Assembly (NCBI RefSeq): GCF_001544455.2
Contig: NZ_FCOC02000012.1
Span: 124,001 to 188,000 of the forward strand
Reading direction: 5' to 3'
Source of the DNA: Caballeronia sordidicola
Lineage (GTDB): Bacteria > Pseudomonadota > Gammaproteobacteria > Burkholderiales > Burkholderiaceae
Length of the DNA stretch: 64,000 nt
Positions 1 to 7,661 of the stretch are shown here, piece by piece; within the stretch, counting starts at the first letter, position 1, and each line of letters opens with the position of its first letter. The notes beneath the pieces are model-generated. The model was not told the origin of the DNA, did not search any database, and was given only the letters and a program-made list of their open reading frames with translations. Both the position numbers and the translations under genes were made by a program.

Positions 1-460
1 GCGACGCGAACAGTAACGGCCGCATGATTACGGCCAGTGCGCCGAGACTGACAACGGCGAGCCCGACCAGCACCACCAGCGTTTCATGGCTCACGCCAAG
101 CACGTTGCCAAACAGCAGCGCGGTCGCCTGGCTTGCGTAGGCGGTAAAGAAGTGCAGAAACAACAACCCGAAACCGAGCGATAAAGACAGGATCACGCCA
201 ATGGCGACATCGCGTCCTGTCAGCTTTTCGCCGAGCGCGCCCATGCCGACGCCTGCAACAAGCGTGAAACCGACCATGCCCCAGAGCGGCGAGATACCCA
301 CGAGCACCGCGCCGGTCGCGCCGGTAAAACCCACGTGCGACAACGCGTGACCCGCGAAGGTCTGCCCGCGCAGCACCAGAAAGTATCCGACAATGCCCGC
401 CAGCACCGCGACGATTCCCGACGCCGCGAAGGCGTTGCGCATGAACTCGTATTCAAACAT
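1..460 (-). CDS. Zinc/manganese ABC transporter permease (ABC-3 family), partial
   Basis: Reading the minus strand from the ATG at 458-460 gives an open frame of at least 153 codons that runs off the window edge. It begins MFEYEFMRNAFAAS and continues with several hydrophobic helices, as in ZnuB/MntB-type inner-membrane permeases. Family members are about 270-290 residues, so roughly half is missing. The start overlaps the stop of the upstream ATPase gene by 8 bases (ATGTTTGA), which indicates translational coupling. Together with the two genes behind it, it forms a complete binding protein-ATPase-permease importer. Zinc against manganese cannot be decided from the sequence. Confidence 0.9.
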   Translation of the reverse strand, partial: MFEYEFMRNAFAASGIVAVLAGIVGYFLVLRGQTFAGHALSHVGFTGATGAVLVGISPLWGMVGFTLVAGVGMGALGEKLTGRDVAIGVILSLSLGFGLLFLHFFTAYASQATALLFGNVLGVSHETLVVLVGLAVVSLGALAVIMRPLLFAS

Positions 461-1346
461 CGTGGGAATGCGTTCCGGAGTGGTGATGAGCGTGACTGTG
501 ATCGTGGTCGTGGGAATGCGAATGACCGTCGGGACCGTCTTCGTGCGCGTGATCGAGCTTGTCGACTTCCACGTCGCCGGCCATGACAAAAATGCGGCCG
601 TTCACGCGCATGACGTCAATGGGCGATCCGTAAAGCTGCGAAAGAACCGGCTTCGTAATGACTTCGTCGATAGTGCCAAGCGCCGCGCGGCCATTGCCGA
701 GGTACAGCACGCGATCAATCGAGTTGAGCAGCGGATTGAGCTCGTGCGCCGAGAACAGCACGGTGATGCCAAGCTCGCGCTGCACGCGGCGCACGAGATC
801 GACCACGCCTGTTTGATGACGCGGATCGAGGCTGATCAGGGGTTCGTCGAGTAATAAAAGCTTCGGGTCGCCGAGCAGGCATTGCGCAAGCAGCAAGCGC
901 TGGCGTTCACCGCCTGACAGTTCCGACAACGGACGCGCGGCGAGCGCGCGGCCATCGACCAGATCGAGCACGCGATCCACATCCGCGTTCGCCGCCGCGC
1001 TCGCACGCGGCAAACCCCAGCGATGGCCGTCCGCCGCCATCGCGACAAAATCGCGGCCACGCACGCGCCGGCCGGCAAGGCCGCTGCGAATCTGCGGCAT
1101 ATAACCAATCGACGCATTGCCGCGTACGACCGCCGCGCCGTTCACGCGAATCGCGCCTTTCGATAACGGCAGCAAGCCGAGCATCGCGCGCATGAGCGTG
1201 GTCTTTCCGGCGCCATTCGGCCCCAGCACGCCGATAAACTCACCCGCCTCGACACTGAAGCTCGCGTCCTTCAGGATCGGCCGGCCGCCGAGTTCAAGCG
1301 TGACGTGCTCGACGGTAAGCGCGCTCGCTTTGATCGATGTCGTCAT
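453..1346 (-). CDS. Zinc/manganese ABC transporter ATP-binding protein with histidine-rich tail
   Basis: This 297-residue cytoplasmic ATPase powers metal uptake through the neighbouring permease. It has Walker A GPNGAGKT (about residues 41-48), the LSGGE signature (about 143) and Walker B LLLLDEP (about 161). The fold ends near residue 260. The last 32 residues or so contain 13 histidines mixed with Asp and Ser (for example HSHSHDHDHSHAHHH). Histidine-rich segments in these systems are usually found in the periplasmic binding protein, and the binding protein here has none. A metal-buffering or sensing role for the tail is my inference. The gene lies 37 bases downstream of the binding-protein gene. 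Confidence 0.92.
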   Translation of the reverse strand: MTTSIKASALTVEHVTLELGGRPILKDASFSVEAGEFIGVLGPNGAGKTTLMRAMLGLLPLSKGAIRVNGAAVVRGNASIGYMPQIRSGLAGRRVRGRDFVAMAADGHRWGLPRASAAANADVDRVLDLVDGRALAARPLSELSGGERQRLLLAQCLLGDPKLLLLDEPLISLDPRHQTGVVDLVRRVQRELGITVLFSAHELNPLLNSIDRVLYLGNGRAALGTIDEVITKPVLSQLYGSPIDVMRVNGRIFVMAGDVEVDKLDHAHEDGPDGHSHSHDHDHSHAHHHSGTHSHDV

Positions 1347-1383
1347 CAGGACGCATCCTCGAACTTCCAGCCAACCCGAACAA

Positions 1384-2280
1384 TCATCGTGTCTTTCCCT
1401 GCAGCGCAGCCGACAATGCGTCGAGCTGCGACGTCATCCATGTCTGGAAGGTCTTGCCGGCGGGCAACGTCTCGGTGACGCTGATGCTCGGCACGTGTGA
1501 ATCATGAGCTACTTTCAGCATGCGCTTGGTCAATGCTTCCGTTGCCTGACTGTTATAGATCAGCACGTGCACCTGACGCTCGCGCAGATCCTTTTCGAAT
1601 GCGGCGATATCCGACGCGCTCGGTTCCGTATCGTTCATTGCGGCAAGCTGGAAACGGGCGTTGCGCATGTCCAGGCCGATCGCATCCGACATATAGCCGA
1701 ACACCGGTTCCGTTGCCGTTACCGGCACGCCCTTGAACTGGCTCCTGAGCGCAGCAACCCGGGTATCGATGGGCTTCAGCGAGTTCAGGAACGTGTTCAA
1801 GCGTGTATCGTAATCGGCCTTGTGCGCCGGGTCCGCCTGGACCAGATATTGGCTCACCGCTTTCGCGACCGTCGGCATGGTGGCCGGGTCGTACCAAAGG
1901 TGGGGATTATCGCCGGATTTCTTGCCTGTCAGTTGAGCCGCGACGATCGTCGTGCGTCCTTTTCCCTTCGATGCCGCCAGCAGCTTGTCCATCCACGGAT
2001 CGTAGTCGGCGCCGTTATACACGACAAGCGCCGCGTTCTGCAGCGCGCGCGCGGTTTTCGGGCTGGCTTCGAAGAGATGCGGATCTTCGTCCGGATTGCT
2101 CAGGATGCTCGTGACCTGAACGTGATTGCCGCCGAGTTGCCGCACGACATCGCCGTAGAAATTCTCGGCCGCGACCACCGCGACGGTGCCAGCGGCCGCT
2201 GTTTGCGCGTCAGCAGCGCCAGCAAAGCCCGCAGAGAAAAGGGCGGCGCAGGTCAATAAAGCGGCGGCAAGCTTGCTCAT
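1384..2280 (-). CDS. Zinc/manganese ABC transporter substrate-binding protein (ZnuA/TroA family)
   Basis: A 298-residue periplasmic metal-binding protein. The ATG at 2278-2280 is preferred because AGGAAA lies just upstream and the product then begins with a clean signal peptide (MSKLAAALLTCAALFSAGFAGAADA). The frame stays open further upstream, but that part is not signal-like. Likely metal ligands of the family are the His in EDPHLFEASP and the His in NPHLWYDP. At the third ligand site the sequence reads TEPVFGYM, with Glu where many members have His. There is no internal histidine-rich loop. It is the first gene of the metal-uptake operon, followed by the ATPase and permease genes. Confidence 0.9.
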   Translation of the reverse strand: MSKLAAALLTCAALFSAGFAGAADAQTAAAGTVAVVAAENFYGDVVRQLGGNHVQVTSILSNPDEDPHLFEASPKTARALQNAALVVYNGADYDPWMDKLLAASKGKGRTTIVAAQLTGKKSGDNPHLWYDPATMPTVAKAVSQYLVQADPAHKADYDTRLNTFLNSLKPIDTRVAALRSQFKGVPVTATEPVFGYMSDAIGLDMRNARFQLAAMNDTEPSASDIAAFEKDLRERQVHVLIYNSQATEALTKRMLKVAHDSHVPSISVTETLPAGKTFQTWMTSQLDALSAALQGKTR

Positions 2281-2359
2281 GGTGTTTCCTGGATAAATGT
2301 GGATGACGGGAACTGCGATTGGAATGCTGCTTGAGCGGCCTCGCTCAAATCGCTCGCGA

Positions 2360-2374
2360 TGATATAACGTATCA
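2360..2374 (-). promoter_or_regulatory. Candidate metal-regulator operator upstream of the zinc/manganese operon
   Basis: A short AT-rich inverted repeat, TGATA-TAACG-TATCA, lies about 80 bases upstream of the binding-protein start. The minus strand reads GATACGTTATATCAT and contains GTTATA, as Zur boxes do. It is far from a perfect Zur consensus. No Zur or Fur gene is present in the window. Confidence 0.35.
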
Positions 2375-2522
2375 CTGTATTTTGCATCCACGGACATACT
2401 GCTGAAACCTCTCCAGGCGTTTCCGGGATAAGCCGCACTCCGCGCAAAGCCGCGCCGGTTGGGGTTTTCCCGCAGTTTTCGGCCGCTTTGCGCGCCGCAG
2501 CATCGAAACATGGCAACGCGCC

Positions 2523-2551
2523 TTGACACCGTCTCACTCGTCACCGATCAT
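2523..2551 (+). promoter_or_regulatory. Sigma-70-type promoter of the sorbitol-type operon
   Basis: A -35 box TTGACA (2523-2528) is followed by exactly 17 bases and then GATCAT (2546-2551), a 4/6 match to TATAAT. The -10 box is the left end of the 31-bp operator. The promoter of the converging mannitol dehydrogenase operon has the same arrangement (TTGACT, 17 bases, GATCAT). Confidence 0.7.
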
Positions 2552-2576
2552 TCGACCACGCAGAGAGCAAATGATC
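2546..2576 (+). promoter_or_regulatory. 31-bp polyol operator, copy 1 (inverted repeat)
   Basis: The site starts GATCATTCG and ends GAGCAAATGATC. Its outer 7-base arms (GATCATT/AATGATC) are perfect. It lies 88 bases before the start of the SDR gene. It matches 25 of 31 positions with the site at 13020-13050 read on the other strand, including all of the outer 9 and 12 bases. The likely ligand is the SorC-family regulator encoded at 8851-9798, which is an inference from context. Confidence 0.75.
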
Positions 2577-2664
2577 GCGCGCAGAGCGTTCGCTCGGTAT
2601 CGGGCGATCAGGATCGCGCGCGCAGCACAGTGCGAAGTCGGTCAAAGACGAACCGGAGACAACC

Positions 2665-3438
2665 GTGAAATTGCAGGACAAGGTAGCTATCGTGACGGGC
2701 GCGGCCAGCGGGATTGGCGAAGCGGTCACCAAACGATTTCTGGACGAGGGCGCGAAAGTTGTCGTCGTCGATCTGAAAGACGAAGCCGAACTGGCGCAGC
2801 GTTTTTCGGACTACGCGGGCAAGGTGCTGGCAGTAAAAGCCGATGTCACCCAGCGCGATGACCTGGAGCGCATTGTGTCCTCGACTGTCGGCAAATTCGG
2901 CGGCATCGACATCTTGTTCAATAACGCGGCGCTCTTCGACATGCGCCCGATCCTCGACGAATCCTGGGACATCTTCGACCGCCTTTTCGCGGTGAACGTG
3001 AAAGGCATGTTCTTCCTGATGCAACTTGTCGCGCAGCAAATGGTTAGTCAAGGCCGCGGCGGCAAGATCGTGAATATGTCGTCGCAGGCAGGACGTCGCG
3101 GCGAGGCGCTAGTTTCCCACTATTGCGCAACCAAAGCCGCCGTGATCAGCTACACGCAATCGGCGGCGCTCGGTCTCGCGCAACACGGCATCAACGTGAA
3201 CAGCATTGCGCCAGGCGTGGTCGACACCCCCATGTGGGAAACCGTCGATGCGCTCTTCGCCAAATATGAAAACCGTCCGCTCGGCGAGAAGAAGCGCCTG
3301 GTTGGCGAAGCCGTACCGCTTGGACGCATGGGCCTGCCGAACGATCTGACGGGCGCGGCCTTGTTCCTGGTATCGGCGGATTCGGACTACATCACCGCGC
3401 AGACATTGAATGTCGACGGCGGCAACTGGATGAGCTAG
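2665..3438 (+). CDS. SDR-family polyol dehydrogenase (sorbitol/L-iditol 2-dehydrogenase type)
   Basis: A 257-residue cytoplasmic short-chain dehydrogenase expected to oxidise a hexitol such as sorbitol to a ketose with NAD. It shows the Rossmann motif TGAASGIG near the N-terminus, the NNAA segment, the catalytic Ser in NMSSQAG and the YCATK (YxxxK) pair near residue 154. The start is GTG at 2665, with GGAG six bases upstream. It is the first gene of a plus-strand operon that continues with a polyol ABC importer. The overall sequence resembles the SmoS/PolS sorbitol dehydrogenases. Exact substrate preference (sorbitol, galactitol, L-iditol) is not visible. Confidence 0.85.
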   Translation: MKLQDKVAIVTGAASGIGEAVTKRFLDEGAKVVVVDLKDEAELAQRFSDYAGKVLAVKADVTQRDDLERIVSSTVGKFGGIDILFNNAALFDMRPILDESWDIFDRLFAVNVKGMFFLMQLVAQQMVSQGRGGKIVNMSSQAGRRGEALVSHYCATKAAVISYTQSAALGLAQHGINVNSIAPGVVDTPMWETVDALFAKYENRPLGEKKRLVGEAVPLGRMGLPNDLTGAALFLVSADSDYITAQTLNVDGGNWMS

Positions 3439-3594
3439 GCAGGCGGGCGGCTCCCAACCGCCCGTATCAGATTCGAGTTTCACGAGTACCAGAAAGTACG
3501 TAGTAGCCCGTATCAATCCGATCAACCGATGATCGACGCGTCAAAGAAGCCCGCAGCACGAGCGCCGTGCTAACGATAAAGGAGACGAAACAAC

Positions 3595-4938
3595 ATGAAA
3601 CGCGCCACATTCACCCTTAAAAACCTGCCGATGCGTTCGTTCGCGTGCGCCGCATTCGCTGCGGCCGCGCTTGTGCCGGTTGCTGCGAAGGCGGCGACCG
3701 TGACCATTGCGACACTCAACAACCCGGACATGATCGAGTTGAAGAAGCTGTCGCCGGCGTTCGAAAAAGCCAATCCGGATATCCAGTTGAAGTGGGTCAT
3801 CCTCGAAGAAAACGTGCTGCGTCAGCGCGCCACCACCGACATCACCACGAACAGCGGCCAGTTCGACGTGATGGCGATCGGCACGTATGAAGCGCCGCAA
3901 TGGGGCAAGCGCGGCTGGCTCGTGCCGATGACGAATCTTCCGGCTGCCTACGATCTCGACGACGTGGTGAAGACCGCACGCGATGGCCTCTCGTACAACG
4001 GCCAGTTGTACGCGCTGCCGTTCTACGTCGAAAGCTCGATGACGTATTACCGCAAGGATCTGTTCGACGCCGCTGGCCTGAAGATGCCGGATCAGCCGAC
4101 CTACGACCAGATCAAGCAATTCGCCGACAAGCTCACCGACAAATCGAAAGGCCAGTACGGCATCTGCTTGCGCGGCAAGGCAGGTTGGGGCGAGAACATG
4201 GCGTTCGTATCGACGCTCGTGAACACCTTCGGCGGCCGCTGGTTCGACGAGAACTGGAAGGCGCAACTCGATACGCCGGAATGGCACAAGGCGATCACGT
4301 TCTATTCCGACCTGCTGAAGAACGACGGTCCTCCGGGAGCGAGCTCGAACGGCTTCAACGAGAACCTGACGCTGATGTCTTCGGGCAAGTGCGCGATGTG
4401 GATCGATGCAACGGTTGCAGCCGGCATGCTCTATAACAAGTCGCAATCGCAAGTGGCGGACAAGATTGGCTTTGCTGCCGCGCCGGTCGCCGTGACGCCG
4501 AAGGGCTCGCACTGGTTGTGGTCCTGGTCGCTGGCCATTCCGAAGACGTCGAAGTCGCAAGATGCCGCGAAGAAGTTCGCGACGTGGGCGACATCGAAGG
4601 AATACATTCAGTTGGCCGCGAAGGACGAAGGCTGGGCATCGGTTCCTCCGGGCACGCGCAAGTCGACGTACGCGAACGCTGACTACAAGAAGGCCGCGCC
4701 GTTTGGCGACTTCGTGTTGAATGCAATCGAGTCGGCGAACCCGAACGATTCATCGGCGAAGAAGATTCCGTACACCGGCGTTCAGTTCGTCGGCATTCCG
4801 GAATTCCAGTCGTTCGGTACGGTGGTCGGCCAGTCGATTGCCGGCGTGGTTGCGGGACAGACGACCGTGGACGCAGCGCTGAAAGCGGGTAACGCAGCCG
4901 CCGACCGTGCAGTGAAGCAGGCCGGTTATCAGAAGTAA
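3595..4938 (+). CDS. Polyol ABC transporter substrate-binding protein (family 1, SmoE/MtlE type)
   Basis: A 447-residue periplasmic binding protein of the extracellular solute-binding family 1 (CUT1). A signal peptide occupies about residues 1-35, ending AAKAA before TVTIATLN. Family-typical segments are the N-terminal KKLSPAFEKANPDIQLKWV, and SSMTYYRKDLFDAAGLK around residue 143. The ATG at 3595 follows a good GGAG. Length and neighbours (two permeases, HAD enzyme, ATPase) match the sorbitol/mannitol importers of Rhodobacter and Pseudomonas. A strong hairpin between this gene and the permeases may raise its expression relative to the membrane components. Confidence 0.9.
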   Translation: MKRATFTLKNLPMRSFACAAFAAAALVPVAAKAATVTIATLNNPDMIELKKLSPAFEKANPDIQLKWVILEENVLRQRATTDITTNSGQFDVMAIGTYEAPQWGKRGWLVPMTNLPAAYDLDDVVKTARDGLSYNGQLYALPFYVESSMTYYRKDLFDAAGLKMPDQPTYDQIKQFADKLTDKSKGQYGICLRGKAGWGENMAFVSTLVNTFGGRWFDENWKAQLDTPEWHKAITFYSDLLKNDGPPGASSNGFNENLTLMSSGKCAMWIDATVAAGMLYNKSQSQVADKIGFAAAPVAVTPKGSHWLWSWSLAIPKTSKSQDAAKKFATWATSKEYIQLAAKDEGWASVPPGTRKSTYANADYKKAAPFGDFVLNAIESANPNDSSAKKIPYTGVQFVGIPEFQSFGTVVGQSIAGVVAGQTTVDAALKAGNAAADRAVKQAGYQK

Positions 4939-4990
4939 AGCAAGTTCTCTGGCAGTCGAGGCCCACGCTCCTGGTGCCTAATGCAGTACA

Positions 4991-5038
4991 GCAGGCCGCG
5001 CCGCTCTTTCCACGGAAGAGTCCACGCGCGCGGCCTGC
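4991..5038 (+). promoter_or_regulatory. Intercistronic stem-loop between binding-protein and permease genes
   Basis: GCAGGCCGCGC (4991-5001) pairs perfectly with GCGCGGCCTGC (5028-5038), and an inner CTCTT/AAGAG pairing lies in the loop. No T-run follows, so it is not a simple terminator. Hairpins at this place in importer operons often protect the upstream mRNA and set the excess of binding protein over permease. Confidence 0.7.
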
Positions 5039-5062
5039 GCTTCATCGAGAGGTGACACGACC

Positions 5063-5998
5063 ATGAGTCAACTTAATCCCCCCATATCGAATACATACGC
5101 GGAGTCCGCGGCCGAGCGCGACAAGAAACGCGCGAAGTCGGTGCGCTGGCTGATCACGCCGTCGACCGCCGTATTGTTCTTGTGGATGGCCATTCCGCTT
5201 GCGATGACCATCTGGTATTCGTTCTCGAAATACAACTTGCTGAATCCGGATGTCAAAGGGTTCGCGGGTATCGATAATTACGAGTTCCTTGCAACCGATC
5301 CCGCGTTCGGTCCGTCGATTGTTCATACGCTGGTGCTGATTGGCTCCGTGCTTGGAATCACGGTAATCGGCGGCGTGCTGCTCGCTGTGTTGTTCGACCG
5401 CAAGTTCATTGGGCAGGGCGTTGCACGCTTGCTCGTGATCGCGCCGTTTTTCGTCATGCCCACCGTTAGCGCACTGATCTGGAAGAACATGATCCTGCAT
5501 CCGGTGTATGGCCTGGTTGCTGCGGCAATGCGATCGTTAGGGATGCAGCCGATCGACTGGTTTGGCGAATATCCGCTTTTTGCGGTGATCCTGATCGTGG
5601 CGTGGCAATGGCTGCCGTTCGCCTTCCTGATTCTTTTCACTGCAATCCAGTCGCTTGATCAGGAGCAGAAGGAAGCGGCGCGGATTGACGGCGCGGGCGC
5701 GTTCTCGATGTTCTTCTACATCACGCTGCCGCACCTGAAGCGCGCGATTGCCGTGGTCGTGATGATGGAAACCATTTTCCTGCTGTCGATCTTCGCTGAA
5801 ATCTATACGACAACCGGCGGCGGTCCAGGCACGGCGACGACCAACCTGTCCTACCTGATCTACTCGCTCGGCCTGCAACAGTTCGACGTTGGCCTGGCTT
5901 CGGCGGGCGGCATCCTGGCGGTCGTGCTGGCGAATATCGTGGCGTTCTTCCTCGTGCGGATGCTCGCGAAGAACCTGAAAGGGGAGTACGAATCATGA
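5063..5998 (+). CDS. Polyol ABC transporter permease 1 (SmoF/MtlF type)
   Basis: A 311-residue inner-membrane subunit with about six transmembrane helices. A charged N-terminal stretch (ERDKKRAKSVRW) precedes helix 1. The cytoplasmic EAA loop that contacts the ATPase reads EAARIDGAGAFSMFFYITLP (about residues 210-229). It follows the hairpin after the binding-protein gene and overlaps the next permease gene by four bases (ATGA). It belongs to the binding-protein-dependent permease family (CUT1) and should form a heterodimer with the next gene product. Confidence 0.9.
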   Translation: MSQLNPPISNTYAESAAERDKKRAKSVRWLITPSTAVLFLWMAIPLAMTIWYSFSKYNLLNPDVKGFAGIDNYEFLATDPAFGPSIVHTLVLIGSVLGITVIGGVLLAVLFDRKFIGQGVARLLVIAPFFVMPTVSALIWKNMILHPVYGLVAAAMRSLGMQPIDWFGEYPLFAVILIVAWQWLPFAFLILFTAIQSLDQEQKEAARIDGAGAFSMFFYITLPHLKRAIAVVVMMETIFLLSIFAEIYTTTGGGPGTATTNLSYLIYSLGLQQFDVGLASAGGILAVVLANIVAFFLVRMLAKNLKGEYES

Positions 5999-6843
5999 GC
6001 CATCCCGTAACCGCAACAACGTCCGTGCCTATCCTGGATACGCTCAAGCGCAGCGTGCTTGGCGTGATTGCGTGGCTGTTCGCGCTGCTGCTGTTTTTCC
6101 CGATCTTCTGGATGACCATCACGGCGTTCAAGACGGAGCAGCAGGCATATTCGTCGTCGCTGATTTTCACGCCTACGCTCGATAGCTTCCGCGAGGTCTT
6201 TGCGCGCAGCAACTATTTTGCGTTCGCGTGGAATTCAATCCTGATCTCGGTTGGCGTCACGGTGATCTGCTTGTTGCTCGCCGTGCCGTGCGCCTACGCC
6301 ATGGCGTTCTTCCCGACCAAGAAAACGCAGAAGGTTCTGCTGTGGATGCTGTCGACGAAGATGATGCCTTCGGTCGGCGTGCTCGTGCCCATCTACCTGC
6401 TGTGGAAGAACACCGGCATGCTCGATACGGTATGGGGTTTGATCATCGTTTATACGCTGATCAACTTGCCGATTGCCGTGTGGATGTCGTACACGTACTT
6501 CAACGAGATCCCGCGCGACATTCTGGAAGCAGGGCGCATAGACGGCGCGGCGACGTGGCAGGAAATCGTCTACCTGCTCATGCCGATGTCCCTGCCGGGG
6601 CTGGCGTCCACGGCGCTGTTGCTCGTGATCCTGTCCTGGAACGAGGCGTTCTGGAGCATCAACCTGTCGAGTTCGAACGCGGCGCCGCTGACGGTGTTCA
6701 TTGCGTCTTATTCGAGTCCGGAAGGTTTGTTCTGGGCCAAGCTCTCGGCGGCGTCGTTGCTGGCAGTGGCGCCCATCCTGATCGTCGGCTGGCTGTCGCA
6801 GAAACAACTCGTGCGCGGCCTGACCTTCGGCGCAGTGAAGTAG
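5995..6843 (+). CDS. Polyol ABC transporter permease 2 (SmoG/MtlG type)
   Basis: A 282-residue inner-membrane permease with six predicted helices and the EAA loop EAGRIDGAATWQEIVYLLMP (about residues 178-197). The start ATG lies inside the stop of the previous gene (ATGA), preceded by GGGGAG. It is expected to pair with the upstream permease and the SmoK-type ATPase to import a hexitol or pentitol. Confidence 0.9.
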   Translation: MSHPVTATTSVPILDTLKRSVLGVIAWLFALLLFFPIFWMTITAFKTEQQAYSSSLIFTPTLDSFREVFARSNYFAFAWNSILISVGVTVICLLLAVPCAYAMAFFPTKKTQKVLLWMLSTKMMPSVGVLVPIYLLWKNTGMLDTVWGLIIVYTLINLPIAVWMSYTYFNEIPRDILEAGRIDGAATWQEIVYLLMPMSLPGLASTALLLVILSWNEAFWSINLSSSNAAPLTVFIASYSSPEGLFWAKLSAASLLAVAPILIVGWLSQKQLVRGLTFGAVK

Positions 6844-6871
6844 CACCCGCAGCACTATAGAGGCCGATACA

Positions 6872-7612
6872 GTGAACTTGAATTTGTCCCAAGCCGGCGC
6901 GGCGGATGCATCCATTGCAGCCGCTGCCCACGACGACCACTTGCTGATATGCGATTGCGATGGCGTGCTGATCGACAGCGAAGCCATTGCGGGCCGCATG
7001 CTCGTGCAGGAAATCGAGGCGCTATGGCCTGGCGTGGACGCTGAACCTATCGTCACGCCGTTGCTTGGTTTGCGGATTGAAACGGTGCTCAGGCGCTCGG
7101 CCGACATACTCGGCAAGTCGCTCGACGCCGCGCAGATCGATGCGATCCGCGCTGTCGTGGAAGCGTCGGCGGTGGAAGCGCCGGCGGTCGATGGCATCGA
7201 GGCGGCCCTTGCCGGTATCGCGCTGCGCAAGGCCTGCGCAAGCAACAGCTTTACGTCGTACGTGGAAGCCGTGCTGAGCCGAACGGGTCTCGTGCGTTTT
7301 TTCGGCGAACGTCTTTTTTGCGCCGATACCGTGCCGAACCCGAAGCCCGCGCCCGACGTGTATCTCTCGGCTGCGCGCACGCTCAGGGTCGCGCCCGAGC
7401 GTTGCGTGGTGGTGGAAGACAGCGTGACCGGCGTGACGGCCGCCTCGGCGGCGGGCATGACGGTGCTGGGTTTCGTGGGCGGCGGTCATGCAAGTGAAGG
7501 ACAAATCGATGCGCTGAAACGTGCTGGCGCAAGTGTCGTGTTCGACGAAATGGGACAGCTCCCCGCGCTTGTCGAGCAGTGGCTGCAAAACGCAAGCTTT
7601 GAACTGCCCTGA
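6872..7612 (+). CDS. HAD-superfamily phosphatase/phosphoglucomutase-like hydrolase
   Basis: A 246-residue cytoplasmic HAD enzyme. Motif I is CDCDGVLIDSE (about residues 27-37) with both aspartates, motif II is SNSFTS, motif III carries the Lys in NPKPAPDVY, and motif IV is VVVEDSVTGV. A helical cap lies between motifs I and II, as in the beta-phosphoglucomutase/phosphatase subgroup. The start is GTG at 6872 with GAGG upstream. The gene sits inside the importer operon, between permease 2 and the ATPase, so the substrate is probably a phosphorylated polyol or ketose. Removal of a toxic dead-end phosphate is one possibility. Confidence 0.82.
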   Translation: MNLNLSQAGAADASIAAAAHDDHLLICDCDGVLIDSEAIAGRMLVQEIEALWPGVDAEPIVTPLLGLRIETVLRRSADILGKSLDAAQIDAIRAVVEASAVEAPAVDGIEAALAGIALRKACASNSFTSYVEAVLSRTGLVRFFGERLFCADTVPNPKPAPDVYLSAARTLRVAPERCVVVEDSVTGVTAASAAGMTVLGFVGGGHASEGQIDALKRAGASVVFDEMGQLPALVEQWLQNASFELP

Positions 7613-7661
7613 GCCTCGTGCTCGCAGAAAACAAAGCGAAGTTAAAGACGGAGACTCCATC

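Larger units (their letters stand above)
2281..2664. other. Divergent intergenic region between metal-uptake and polyol operons
   Basis: 384 bases with no credible gene. It holds the regulatory DNA of both flanking operons: the candidate metal operator near 2360-2374 and the polyol promoter-operator at 2523-2576. Open frames across it are short and lack ribosome sites. Confidence 0.75.

Noticed and set aside
3541..4560. Long minus-strand frame opposite the binding-protein gene
   Set aside because: It is the antisense shadow of a well-supported gene, rich in Arg, His and Val, with no ribosome site or family features.
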